From Syngnathus acus (lineage: Eukaryota; Chordata; Actinopteri; Syngnathiformes; Syngnathidae): 64,000 bases of DNA. The stretch lies in contig NC_051097.1 in assembly GCF_901709675.1 (NCBI RefSeq), positions 11,448,039 to 11,512,038 of the forward strand, in the 5' to 3' direction. Positions 48,023-59,600 of this stretch are shown here, one piece after another. Position numbers and translations under genes: made by a program. The notes under the pieces were generated by a model. The model had not been told where the DNA came from. It did not search any database and worked only from the letters and a program-made list of their open reading frames with translations. Positions within the stretch are counted from its first letter, which is position 1. Each line of letters opens with the position of its first letter.

Positions 48023-48871
48023 TCACTTGAATGCCCTCCGGCCTCTGCACACTTTGCCCCTGAGGCTCCTGAGCTCCCGAGCCGCGTTGCCCAGGAACTC
48101 CTTGTAGGTCTTGACCACCACGCAGCCGTAGACCTTCTGCTGGAACACGTTCTGGGCCGGCAGCTCCAGGACCACGGGCCCCTCGGCCGGCTCCTGCAGG
48201 TTGGGGAAGGTGTTCCGGTAGAAGGTCCTCACCAGGGCTCCCAAGTCCTGGCCGCGTTGGCCCACGTGGCCCAGCTGGACCAGAACCGGACTACCGGGAG
48301 CCTGGAGGTCCGCTTGCTGCTCGTAGACGCGTTTCAGGTGCGGCAGGAAAGCCCGCAGATGCTCCAGGAGGCTCTCCAGCCGCTCGGAATGCTCCAGGCC
48401 GGAGATGGAGGGCTCGGGGATGTCCTGGAGGGACGCCTGGCAGAAGATGTCCGACATGTCCCCTTGGGAGGCTTTCTGGAAGGAGAGACGCGCTTAAGAA
48501 ACGAGAGCAATCCTCAAGCATGTGACCGGAGAGAGAGACTCACGTAGGTTTTGATGAGGTCGGCGGATTCCTTCTGCGCCAGTCTGGTCACCTTCAGAAT
48601 CCGTTGGAGGGAGTCGGAGCACTGGCGACTTCTGCCCGAGGACGCCTGATTGGTGGAGAGCAGGAGCAGCAGGAGGGCAAGCAATGCTGGAGAGACAGGT
48701 GGAAGCGCATGTCATCTGTCTGTCTGTCATCTGTCTGTCTGTCCACTGTGAGAGTGTGTCTATCACCTTTGTCTAGCTTGTGTGTGTGTGTGTCTTTTGA
48801 ACTTGATGTTTGTTTTCAAGTGGTCTCTTACTTGTCGGTGTTGCCGTCCAAAGCGGGCGTCCGTCAATCAT
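48023..48871 (-). CDS. lif: LIF/M17-type IL-6 family cytokine
   Basis: Secreted four-helix cytokine that signals through gp130/LIFR-type receptors and JAK-STAT. Three exons, complement(48023..48475, 48544..48686, 48832..48871): 211 aa (human LIF 202), the same three-exon layout as LIF. The start ATG at 48871 gives a 13-codon first exon whose product continues into LLALLLLLLSTNQASSG, a clear signal peptide. The best family match is near the C-terminus: NVFQQKVYGCVVVKTYKEFL, like the DVFQ-K--GC---KYK end of LIF helix D. It lacks OSM/CNTF-specific features. Human LIF lies near CABP7 and ZMAT5, supporting the call. Teleost papers call this gene m17 or lif. An AU-rich element follows the stop codon. 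Confidence 0.85.
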
Positions 48872-51800
48872 TCTCCTCCAGGCAGCGCCAAGCGTCACTC
48901 TGGTCCCTTTCGCCACGCTGGTCCCTGGGGTCAGCGTCGGCGCTCCGGCTCGCGGCTCTTCATGTTGCGCCTGGGCCAACTTGTGTTCTTTTACAGAAGT
49001 GCTCGCAAAGGGTATATCTGTCATCTCGGGAAGTGACGTGAAAGGGTTTTGTGAGGCAACCAAATTTTCCAGAATTTCCTCCTTGCATGATGCTGATGCG
49101 GCCTTTTGCCTGTGACTTTTATGGAACTTGATTGACAGGGCGGGGGCAATGCCCGTACATGCCCGCCGGGTCACGTTGAGGCGTGTCGTCTGCGTGTCCT
49201 CGCTTGTTGGCATCATCGATAAGAAAAATAATGATCGATCATTTGTGTTCTGAGGACAAAACAAGAATGTGTGTTCCTCCCCTTTTTTTTGTGAGCATTC
49301 TTAACAGGAAATGGCGGAAGGCTTCTTTCTCAATCTTCAACTTGTTTGTGCAGTAAAGTGGCAGAGCTGCTGGGTGGGGGGGGGGGGGGGGGGCGCGACG
49401 ATGAGGACATGGCACAGTCAGGCTGAGGTCACGTTAGAGCACCGCCGTTTCATCGTGACTCGGCCAATGAGGAAGCAACCTGCGTGGCAAGATGGCATAT
49501 TATGCAATCTTGATTTTTTTTTTTGGGTGGGGGCGACTTGAAGGCGTAATGGTGGTGGTCAACACCTCATCGCTCACTTCCGCTCGGGAGGGGATCCCGT
49601 GACGTCAATTCAACAATCGCTGATGATAGTTGACACATCAGTTGGAAAATGCTAAATGACTAATATGATGCGATTGCCATGATGGCTTTCATTCAAATAG
49701 AAAAAATAGGATGTACCCTTTTGTTGAATTCAAATGTATTTATTATATTTTTTAACTTGAGCATTTGTATGTACATGATTTAAAATGAATTATTAAGAAT
49801 TATTCATATTAATTTTAATTAATATGAATGATTATAAATTAAATGTAACATTTGTCTTGAGTGAGTTTTCTGATTGGACATACTAAACCAATTTCTCAAT
49901 TTTAAATGACATATTTTGATGACTTCTTTGAGTTTATTTCCTTATTTTATATAAAAAAATATGTTTACACATTTGTAAATCTACAATTCTCCAAACTATT
50001 TCGATTAAATAAAATCTATATTTTTGAAAGATTTATTTTGAAAATAATGTAACTGGTAATATTTGAGGCCAAACATATCATCCATACAGTATCTTTAAAG
50101 GCTTTATTTTCTGCCTTTGTCATCAAATACGGAAATGGGGAATGCGCTACGACAAAGAACTGAACAGAGAGTCTTTTATTTTGTGTTGGAACCACACAGG
50201 AAACGGCGGGCGGGCCGGCCGGCCGGCCGGCCGGGGTCCTTCCCCTTTATCCGTCCAACCGTCACCTCATATTTAAGTTCTAACTAAACACACGTTTCTA
50301 GAAAGACACATCATCAAAATCCAAATCCTCTTCGTCATGAAAATCATCGTCATTCAAACCATTTCGGCCAAGTCGGGAATGCTTCTGAAGCACTCGGCCA
50401 AGCCTTTTCTTTGTTTTTGCACTTTTCTATGCGTGTGTGTGTGTTTTGTGTACGGGTGTGTTGTCTTTTGAAGCCACTGAATGAACCTCGTAGCACTTTT
50501 TGGACTTGCACGCATAAAAAAGGCCTTACTGCATACCAGGAACATCATCATAATCATCATCACCGTATTGTGAAAATGATTTTTTTTAGGTCAATCGAGG
50601 CTCAGATTGATTCCTTTCTATTGCCTTTGGGGTTGCTCAAATTCCTTTTCTTCTTATTCAAGTCAAGACCAGCACATGAAATCAAGTTAAAAGAATCATT
50701 GAGAACCCAACTCCGTTTTTGCCAAATCAAAGTGAAGTTCCAGTTCCAGCCTCTAGGGGGCAGTCCTCTATTGCACTCACTGTCAATGTGTCAAATAGGA
50801 TAGCGCCAACTACTGCCGAGGAGGACTAACTCAACTTTGCTTTAAGTATCGGTGTCCGGTATCGGCAGCGTCCTTGACGACCCGATATCGCTATTGGCCC
50901 GATGCTAAAACCTGCTATTGGTTCAAAGCGCACGGGATATTTGGACCTGGACCACTGTTGCGCTATTCTTTTTTTCTAATTCCGATTTGCTTCTCTGTTT
51001 TTAGGCAACCTCGACGACGGAGATAAAGACGGAATCAAAGTGCGAGCAATACCACCCAACCGATGCAAGTTGGAAGGTCCAAGTCCAAATCACATGTGCG
51101 CTAAAACCCCCAGATTTTTTCGAGGACCAAAAACTGTCGCCTGCAAAAGCACCAAAAATGGAGTTGGCCCGCCGAAGCTTAACTCACTCACTGCCAACCC
51201 AGTTAATATCGTTGACGTCTATAACCGTCAATGGCACTGAATGAGTTGGAAAAAAATGGCGTTGGCTCAATCTGTCCGTGTCGTTGACGGGTCGACAAGG
51301 CTAAAACTGGCGTAAGAAATGAAGCACCAAACGATTCGTTCGTCCGAAAAATGGAAATTGTGCAACCTGCTCAGCGAACGTCACGGCGAATATTGCGTCA
51401 GTCCCACCGACACAACTGTTGGAACATTCTGCGCTTTCCACGGAAATCCACCCATTACTGAAAATCAAAACTGTCACTCAAGTTTGCGTTCCCATGAAAA
51501 GTGTCCGAGTCGTCATCATCCTAATTGCAAATCTGCCTCGTGTGTGTGTGTGCGTGCGTGCGTGTGTGTGCGTGTCGTTCCGTCCGCCGTTACAATGGAG
51601 TCTCACAACTACACGATCCCCCCCAAAAAACTTGTAAGCTCCGTCACGTGAATAAATAGACGGTGGGCGTGTCCTAATTCTATGCTCAAGTACAAATATT
51701 GATTTCATATCAAAAAACAGCACAATTGTCACCATTGGTCGTGGCCAACACGTCGGATGAGCGAATGGAGACAAAAGAACAGCAAATCAAATTTGGAGAA

Positions 51801-51890
51801 AAGGCACGACAACTCAAAGAAAGGCAGATGTGAATCCATCATAGCTTGTCCGTTTTTGGGGGGGGGGGGGGGGGCAACCTAAAAATTCTG
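48872..51890. other. Intergenic region upstream of lif
   Basis: No gene is supported. It includes the lif promoter (just above 48871), 18 G at 49376-49393, a very AT-rich block (49620-50110), a CCGG palindromic repeat (50213-50234), a plus-strand CTCF-like motif (50750-50763), and CGTG/TG repeats (51539-51571). ORFs here are short and low in information. Confidence 0.45.
50750..50763 (+). promoter_or_regulatory. CTCF-like motif
   Basis: CCTCTAGGGGGCAG, a good CTCF core match facing right. Confidence 0.45.
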
Positions 51891-51894
51891 CTGA

Positions 51895-51957
51895 CAGCCA
51901 CTTTATTTACAAACGGAGCCATGCGTCACGTGTCCCTAATAAAGTGCATGCAATGAG
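51895..51957. mobile_element. Short MITE remnant
   Basis: It is bounded by CAGCCACTTTATTTAC on the left and CCCTAATAAAGTGCATG on the right, which are inverted copies of each other. They share the CACTTTATTAGG core with the element at 45069-45210, but the interior is almost completely deleted. Its left end also supplies a minus-strand AATAAA that could serve the TAOK3-like gene. Confidence 0.4.
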
Positions 51958-52053
51958 AAAAGCCATGACGCCGCCACGCCGACGTTCACATTCTGAAAAA
52001 ACAAGAAGTGGGGAAAAAAAAAAGAAAACCGCTTCAGGCAAAAAAGGACAACC

Positions 52054-52150
52054 AGAAAAAGAAAGACCAGATGAGGAACCAGAAGAAGAAAGACCAGATG
52101 AGGAACCAGAAGAAGAAAGACCAGATGAGGAACCAGAAGAAGAAAGACAA
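52054..52150 (+). repeat. 27-bp minisatellite, about 3.6 copies
   Basis: The unit is AGAAGAAGAAAGACCAGATG plus AGGAACC, repeated at 52054, 52081, 52108 and partly 52135, with almost no divergence between copies. Because 27 is a multiple of 3, it keeps an open frame of charged residues (EERPDEEPE). It lies in the likely 3' UTR or flank of the TAOK3-like gene. Confidence 0.9.
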
Positions 52151-52732
52151 GAAGATGACGAGAAGACAAAGAAAAACAGGAAGAAGAACGAGAACCAGAA
52201 GGACCAGAAGAAGGAGAAGAAGAACGTCACGGGGAGGTGTTGTGGGTGTCGTCAGCTCACATTCCAGCATGTCCCGGCCGGGCGTGGGGTGGGCAAAGGT
52301 TTTGTGCTCACGTTTGGATTTTCAACCGCAAAGAGGTCAAAAATCAAAAGTGGATCTTGCTTGCAAGTAACATTTGGACTTTTGGCTGACAATTGGCCTC
52401 ATTAGAGCAGAAGAAGATCTGGATTGTGCCGTGGGTGGGAAAAACAGCACTTTACAATGACGCCATCCAAAACAAAACAAAAAAAAGTCATTTGGCCCAC
52501 CGTGGGCCCGATTGGAGAAGAGATTTGGCCCCGTTGACCCCCAGGCCACACTTTGCCCACCCCTTCTCTACACACACGCACACACCATGGAGTTCCACTG
52601 AAACATATCAAAGTGCCCATTTTAGCAAAAAATTTCCTGAATTATTCACTTGATACCAAAAATCCAGACAAAGGGGGACGGACGACTAATCCCAAGACGG
52701 CTAGTGGCCGGATCCGCCCGGCTTCCGGCGTG

Positions 52733-52839
52733 AAGGAAGGAAGGAAGGAAGGAAGGAAGGAAGGAAGGAAGGAGGGAAGGAAGGAAGGAAGGAAGGAAGG
52801 AAGGAAGGAAGGAAGGAAGGAAGGAAGGAAGGAAGGAAA
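52733..52839. repeat. GGAA tetranucleotide microsatellite
   Basis: About 26 GGAA units with one GGAG interruption, starting about 25 bp downstream of the TAOK3-like stop codon. Such arrays can bind ETS factors and vary in length. Confidence 0.95.
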
Positions 52840-52863
52840 AGATGGCCGCCGGCTGGTCCGCTT

Positions 52864-54920
52864 TCATCTGTTGTCGTCCTTGAGGAACAAGTCCAAAGAC
52901 CCCAGACTCCCGAAGCCCAGGATGCGAGTCTCGCTGTCAAAGGACAAAATCTCTCGCTCCTGACGCTCCAGCAGAGTTTTGATCCTCTCGCTGCGATCCT
53001 TCTGCAGAGCCGAAAGCTCCTCCTCCATCTTCTGCTCCAGGTGGGCCCGGCGGATGGAGACCTTCTGCTCCAGCTTCTGCAGCTCTCGCTGGTGCTGGCT
53101 CTCCATCTGGGACTTGGTCTTCCTCTGGTAGGCGTCCAGCAGCTCCATCTCCTGCTTCAGCTGCTGCTTCAAGGCCTCGCACTCCGCCTCTTGCTCCGCC
53201 TCCAGCCTCATCTGCATAACGGCAATAGGGCTTTATCGTGTGTCTACGTGTGTTGCGCCTCCGTTGTTAGCACGGACGCTAGTTTGGCTGGCGACGGCAC
53301 GGCGGCGCGTACCGCTTGCGAGGCCGTCATCTGGTTGATGGAGTGCTCGTACTGCTCGGCCAGCACGGCCAGCTTGCGGGTCTGCTCCTCCTTCAGCCCC
53401 TTGAGGAGACTCTTGTGCTCCGCTTTGGGCGAGACCTCCAGCTGGTGGTTGCGCAGAGCTTTGTACTGCTTGTTCTGAACCTTGCACGTGTCCTGGAACT
53501 GCTTCTTGATCTGCAGCTCCAGCGCCTGAGGACGGACGCGCAAATTCAATTCACCCTTTCGTGTTCTTTTTATCTTGCTACTTTTTCAAGGTGCACGAAG
53601 GTGACCTTGAGGTCTCTGGGCTGCTGCCTGTGCTCCAAGGCGTGTTTGCGCAGGAGCTCGTGCTGCCTGCGGCTGTTGTACTCCTCCTGGTTCTCCAGCT
53701 CGGTCTGGTGCTGCAGCCGCATGAGCTCCACGCGCAGCTTGTGGAGCACGTGAAGATGCCGCTGCTCCAGGTCCTGGGTGGCCTCGTCCTGGCGGATCAT
53801 CAGGGCGTGCTCCATCTCCTTCTGGCTCCTCTTCTTGTTCAGCTCCTGGGGAGAGGGGAGGACATTTTGGATTTGCACCCGCTAGGACCCCCCCCCCCCG
53901 ACATGCTCACCTCTCTGAGTTGCTCCTGCTCAAAGTCGTGCTTCCTGAGCAGACTTCGGCGCTTGAGGGCCCGGCAGCTTCGCTCGTAGACGAGCCGCTG
54001 CTGCGCCAGCAGGTTGGCTTCCTCCTCGGCCTGCGAGCGCTGAATGGTCTCCTTGTGCCGCGAAAGACGCTCTTGCTTCTCCTCTCTCGGGGTGCACGGG
54101 TCTTCGCTCATCTCCTGCAAATTCGACGACACACCAAATACAGCAGCAATAACTAGCAGGCGCCGCCTAGTGGCGCTAAAAAGTAGGAAGGGTCACCGTT
54201 TTTATCGGTTACAATCTTTTTTATGATAGGTTCGTTTAAAAAAGACATTCGTTGTTGAGCGAGCAGTGTGTATTGATCAGCGCTACATCGGCAGATATCT
54301 GTTCCTGCCCTTTTTTAAAATCCATTCTAATTAGTAGATTTGATAGTAGTTTAGTAGTTTGTTAAGTTTGCCACAATCTCCATGTGTATGATCATTTTTG
54401 TCCATTTTGCAGAAAAATTCAAGTGGCGTGAACGTTTTGAGCTTCGGGGAAAGTCGAGAAGAGCAATTTTTGCGCGCGTCTTTTCACCTCTTTGATTTTG
54501 TCCTTGCAGAGTCGGTACTCTCTCTTCTGGCTCTCCAAGAAGGACGTCAGCTCCTTCTTCTGCTGAGCTGCGATCTGCTGCTGGATGCGCCTCTCCTCCG
54601 CCGCCACCGACTTCATCTGCCGGGAGGCGCCACGCATGGGTATCGTGGCCCTTCTGCCAATGGAGACGGACGACGGGCCGTACCTCTTTGTCGGTCTGGG
54701 CGGCGTGGCGCTTGGCCAGCCGCTCCAGCTCGGCGTACGTGCTGTTGGCCTGCGTCTCCAACTCCTTGTGCAGCCTCAGCCTGTGCTCGTCCATCTCGGC
54801 CTTGAGCCTGTTCTCCAGGGCGATCAGCTGCTTCTGGTGCTGCCGCCGCATGCGCTTGTAGCCAGACATCTGCTCCCGCAGCTCAAAGTTCTGCTCATGC
54901 TCCTGGATCTGCCTGATGAC
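52864..54920 (-). CDS. taok3: TAOK3-type kinase, C-terminal coiled-coil half only
   Basis: TAO kinases are Ste20-family kinases acting on p38/JNK and Hippo signalling: an N-terminal kinase domain followed by a long coiled coil. Six exons match the second half, complement(52864..53211, 53313..53525, 53606..53845, 53911..54114, 54488..54616, 54684..54920): 456 codons, all phase 0, beginning [12 protein letters not shown] and continuing [68 protein letters not shown] and [21 protein letters not shown]. The short end, LGF..LGSLD..LKDDNR, fits TAOK3, not TAOK1/2, and the tesc neighbour agrees. The first exon has a normal acceptor, so at least one upstream exon must exist, but no kinase exon (about 440 aa) is found between here and susd2 or anywhere else in the window. 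Confidence 0.85.
54160..54173 (-). promoter_or_regulatory. CTCF-like motif
   Basis: The minus strand reads CCACTAGGCGGCGC, a strong core match, in an intron of the TAOK3-like gene, facing left. Confidence 0.5.
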
Positions 54921-55379
54921 CTGCAAAACCAAAAAAACCAAAGTCACAAACAGCCTATTTGATTTGGACTTGAAATGCTGGCAGTTCGTCGGAAGGTGTG
55001 CACACTTTTGCAACCACATTTTAATTTTCATTCGCCGGTTACTAACGGTGGAATTTTCTTTTCAGTTTCAAATTCATTTGAACAGCGTGAGTCGATTTTT
55101 TAAGGAGGTGAGTGAGGAGGAGGAGGAGGGGGAAAATAACATCCATTAACAGGATGTGGTTGCCATGACTACGGATGGATGTAGTCATCGCATAACGCGC
55201 GAGTGTGCGCGCTCCCCCCCCCCTCCTCCTCCTCCCCCTTCACACACGCACATGCACGCGCATTACACTTCTCCCCCCCCCTGTTCTTGTTCTTGTTGTT
55301 CATGCAATCGACGGACGAAGAGTGCCAAGTACCAAAGATGCTGATGTGACGGTGGCGGTGTTGCGTTCGCAGTGGCTCG
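54921..55379. other. Sequence upstream of the TAOK3-like exons
   Basis: No exon is recognised on either strand. GAGG-rich and CT-rich low-complexity DNA at about 55105-55300. Confidence 0.4.
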
Positions 55380-56110
55380 GCTGCCGCCGGCTGTGGTGAG
55401 AAGAAGGCCGCAGCTGTGGCCCGCTGGAGTCCCCGTGCGCGGCCTCATCCCTTCTTCACGCCGGCAGCATGCTCCTGCACCGCGGAGGGGGGACGAGGAG
55501 CAGAGGAGGAGCCGAAGAGGAGCCGCGCTTCTGCCGCCGCCGCCGCCGCCGCTGCAGGAGGAGGAGGAGGAGCTGGAGCGGCCCGCCGGCGCAGCAGGCC
55601 CGCTCTCGTTGTGTCCGACGTCCGCAAATGCAGCACACGTCCGCCGCCGGCCTCACGCGCATCCTGCAGCTCCGCTCAACGCGGGCTGCGAGTCCTTTTT
55701 GGCCGGGAAAAGGGCATCCTCCAGCCAATCAATGCAAAACCAAAGGCCGCCGTGATTCTCCAGAGGCTCGGGGAGGGGGGGGGGGGGGGGGCAGGGGGCG
55801 GGGGTGACAAATTGAAAATAATAATAATAATAATACGGAGCAAGGGGGAGGGGGAGGCAATTACGCAATGCCTACCATTGATAATCGCGGAAAGATGTGA
55901 TGTAATTTAGTGGCACCGGAGAGGAGGCAGCCTTTCCCCGGGTGACGGTTGCCATGCTCGCCTGGAGGACGGCGGTGGCGGTGGCGCTTGCGGTGGCGGC
56001 GGCGGGCCGGTGGCGGGAGGCGAGTCCGGACATGGTGCCCAGGCGTCCCGATGTGACGCCGCTCGAAGGCTCGGATGTGTGTCCTACATTTACAGCGCAC
56101 TTGGTCATGG
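55380..56110. promoter_or_regulatory. Orphan CpG island
   Basis: About 700 bp of strongly GC/CpG-rich DNA with GCC/GGA repeats and an AAT microsatellite (55819-55837). No recognised gene starts here. It lies upstream of the TAOK3-like exons (minus) and covers a candidate plus-strand first exon at 55954-56109, so it may be a promoter in either or both directions. Confidence 0.5.
55954..56109 (+). CDS. Candidate orphan first coding exon with signal peptide
   Basis: I do not recognise this protein. An ATG at 55954 opens 52 codons that end exactly at a good donor (ATG|GTAGGT). Residues 1-18 (MLAWRTAVAVALAVAAAG) look like a cleavable signal peptide, and the chain ends near a cysteine (GSDVCPTFTAHLVM). 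It lies in a CpG island, as first exons often do. No second exon is found on the plus strand before the window ends; susd2 and myo1h occupy the opposite strand. It could equally be a chance frame in GC-rich DNA. Confidence 0.3.
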
Positions 56111-56528
56111 TAGGTGCTTCTCGTGCCTTCTATTCATCTCCTCAACTCTCTCTCTCTCTCTTTTTCTTTTTTTGGTCCCACTTTTCTTACACTCCCCCTT
56201 CCCTTAAAGAGACACCGCGCAATACTACGCCACGCGCGCACGCGCTCAATTTACTATGACGCGCTTCACTCTCGTGATGGCGGATAGGTGTGAAGATGAA
56301 AACGGGCAGATGGATAAGTAGGAGGGGGGAAATAGAAATAAAATACCATCATAAAAGTAATACAAGTATCTATACACATCATTTCAAATACATACACAAA
56401 TAAGAAGAAATTCTCGTTCAGTTTTCTCCAACAAATGACCAGATAGCTAGCAAGCTAGCTAACGATGGACAGCTAGATCGATCAATGGGTGCCCAAAAGT
56501 AAAACTGCACTGAAGAAGCAAGAAAGAA
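56111..56528. other. Spacer downstream of susd2
   Basis: CT tract at about 56145-56170, then AT-rich DNA. Nothing else is recognised. Confidence 0.5.
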
Positions 56529-56534
56529 TTTATT
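56529..56534 (-). terminator. susd2 polyadenylation signal
   Basis: AATAAA on the minus strand, 120 bp past the susd2 stop codon. Confidence 0.6.
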
Positions 56535-56653
56535 TTCACTTTTGGAAGTCATTGTGCAATGTCAGCAGAATACAATTAAGCCGCTGTACTACTCGTGCTC
56601 TGTACGAGTGAAGACAAAGGTTGTGCTTTGAGGAAGGGAGGGCCCGCTCTCAG

Positions 56654-59600
56654 TTAAAGATTGACATTCATTCCCGTTGACCTTCTCGACCTGCAAACAC
56701 ATAAAAACGCCAAATCATCAGATCATCGTAACGTTTCATCCCATCAGAAACGGGATGACATCATCAAATGAGAATAATGCTGCTTGACCCTCACCGTTTT
56801 TTGGTCCACAGCACGAGCCCCGTTGTTATTAGCGCGACCCCCAGTAGAACGCCGACCACAGAACCGGCGATTACGGCCGTGTTGTTACCTGTCGTCAAAA
56901 AACGAAACCAAGCTGATGCAAATTGTGAAAAAGGAAGGGTGACACTTGTTTTCACACATGTGGACGCACTAGTGGGACTGTTGGGAACGCAAACGGTGTC
57001 GCCTCCCGCCGACCAAGTGCCGTCCGCCTGGCACGTGCGCTGGGCCGGTCCTTGCAGCGTGAAGCCGTCGTGGCACAGCAGGCGCACCGTGGCCCCTTGC
57101 AGGTAGGTGGTGCCCTCCTTCTTGCCGTTAGTCGGAGGCGCCAGCCAACCGCAGGAAATCACTGCACGCGGACAGGAAGTCCAAATGACAATCAACAAAA
57201 ACACCGTGACGCCATTGGATTGTGACATGCTAATGCTAACGTGCAATGCATACTGTATATATAACTTAACAGCGTCATTAGCTTAGCAATTAGCCTCACG
57301 CGATAAAATGCTAATGGGAAACTTAGTGACCTTAGCTTAGCATGTAATTTAGCCTTCTGCTAATTGTGTTTGATACGAATCTATACTACGCTAAATCTTT
57401 GCTGTTTGATGTGTGAAGTTACAATATTTTATTGATGACCTGACTGTTCTCTGGCAAATACTTTCAATGAGTCAACACTTACCAGGCTTCAAGTCTTCCA
57501 CAAGAGAAATGTGACCACCGAACGAGGCTTTGGTGGCCTTTCCCAGGTCCGAACTCCGACCCACCAAAATATCGTACCTGCAAAAAATCACCATCAAAAT
57601 CATGACGTGTTAGCATTACGTTAGCAGATGTTTTTGGTTTGGTGAAACATTTTCGGGTTTTTTTTCTCCCCAGTCATTATATTAAAACATTTTTACTGTA
57701 AACCTCACCTGGGACTGATACATTCAATTTGAAAACACAAAACAAATCCAATTTTGTCTGTTTTATGCTTTTTGGGGATTCATACCTGCAGAAGTGAGAG
57801 TCGTCTCCAGAGCAAATGTCTGAAGCAATATTGTAGAGCGGGTCGTTGGGATTCTCTGGGACTGAAAACGCTGGAATAAAATCGGGGTCGTGTCTCGGAG
57901 AATTGTAAAAGGTGTCCAAAAGGTATTTGGAATCGTACGTAAACAAGGCGGATGTGTTGGAGACAGCCCCTGGAAAACAACAACAACACTCCTATTGAAG
58001 TCGTGTGGAAACATTTCACAAGATAGAAATTCTCATTTTTGAAAAACTATAGTTGTTATTAATTTATTGTATTTGTAAAAATTTGACAAACAAATGTTTT
58101 ACAAGATAGAAATAGTTATTGTTAAATTATTGTAGTTTTAAAATTGGACAAATATTTCAATTTTATGGGCCCCAAGGTTAAACAACAAATGATTGAATGC
58201 AATCATCAAATACGTTTGAATTCACCATTTCAAAACTGCTCCATTGGTAATTCTAAGATATACTCTTGCCAATGTCAATTTCATTTCAAAGATGAAGTGA
58301 TTGACTCACAGCTAGCCCCAAAGTTGAAAACCTCCTCAGCGTTATTGGCGCCGGCCGCCAAGCCGCCGTGGGCGGGAAGCAGGTCGTCGCCGGCCACGCC
58401 GTTGAAGTTGCCCAACAAGCCCCGTGTGGAGTTGTGGAATTCTTCCGGCAGGAGCACCGTTGCCGTAACGGCAGGGCCGCGGAGACGCACCTCCACGCCA
58501 GCGCCGCTGGGGAACATCACCGTCACGTTGGCGCCGGAAGGCGAAAACACAAACACACCTGACAAGACACAATTTAGCATTTGCAAAAATCCGATTGGAT
58601 ATTTGGGACCTTTTTTTGAGCCCAGCTATCTTTAGGTCGTTTTTCCTCACCATCCAGGTCCATCCAGCTCTGCTCATTGAACAGAAGTCGCTTTTGATTT
58701 TGCAGCACTTGTAGGTTGTAATCACCGGCGACCAGACGCACCTCGATGATGTCCGACGTGGCTTCTCTCATGACCACGGACGACAGCTTGGTCGCATTTT
58801 CTGTGTGGCCAAAATCAATGTGAGGAAATCTCCAGGAAGTGCGCTTTCGACGCGACCGTATTTAGCTTACCGTTGACCGGCTCGGTTCTGCCTTGGATTG
58901 TCAGACGCTTTCCGGGAGACGTCAGCAAAGTGTACTCGCCTTTGCCGTTGAAAGAATAGCGGACGCCATCGAACGTTATGAAATGTGGATCTCCAAACAC
59001 AACAGCTGGGGGTGCAAACGGAGATGAGTGAGGCGCGAAAAGTGCTACGGGGACGCCCTCTAGCGGTACGTGAAAGTATCACTCAATTCATTTTGCCTTT
59101 CCAAAACTTTAACTATGTCACAGATGTCCTTTGTTTTTTGTCTTTGGCAATTCATTCAATACACGATCCTTTGTGGTTTTTCATGTATTTTACGGCCGTA
59201 AATTGGGAGAACGATCGAACATTAATCTGGGAGTTGTAGTCCCGTTAATGTGCGTCAGGCGGAAGTAACGTCATATAGCAACAGCCAATAAGAAAAAAAG
59301 CGCCATCTGATGACGTCACTCCTAAGCGACGAGTTTGCGCGTGGTTCGTATGGTTCAAATGGTTCAGCTACTTTGTTGACGTACGCAGCCGGACACGCAG
59401 CGCCAGGTAAGGAGCGCTTTCCTTTTACAGAATGCTTCAAATGTCTCCACTGTAGAAGAAAAATGAAAACTAATACTAAAACGGAAGTAAAACGAAGCAT
59501 TTAAAACAAAACTAACAAAGCTGTCTTGAAAACAAATTCAAACTTACTAAGTTTGAAAAAAAAAAAAACCTCAAAGCAAAATAAAAACGAACTAGAATCC

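Noticed and set aside
51944-52405. 153-codon plus-strand frame rich in Lys/Glu
   Set aside because: Created by the 27-bp minisatellite and flanking A-rich DNA; kept only as a repeat finding.
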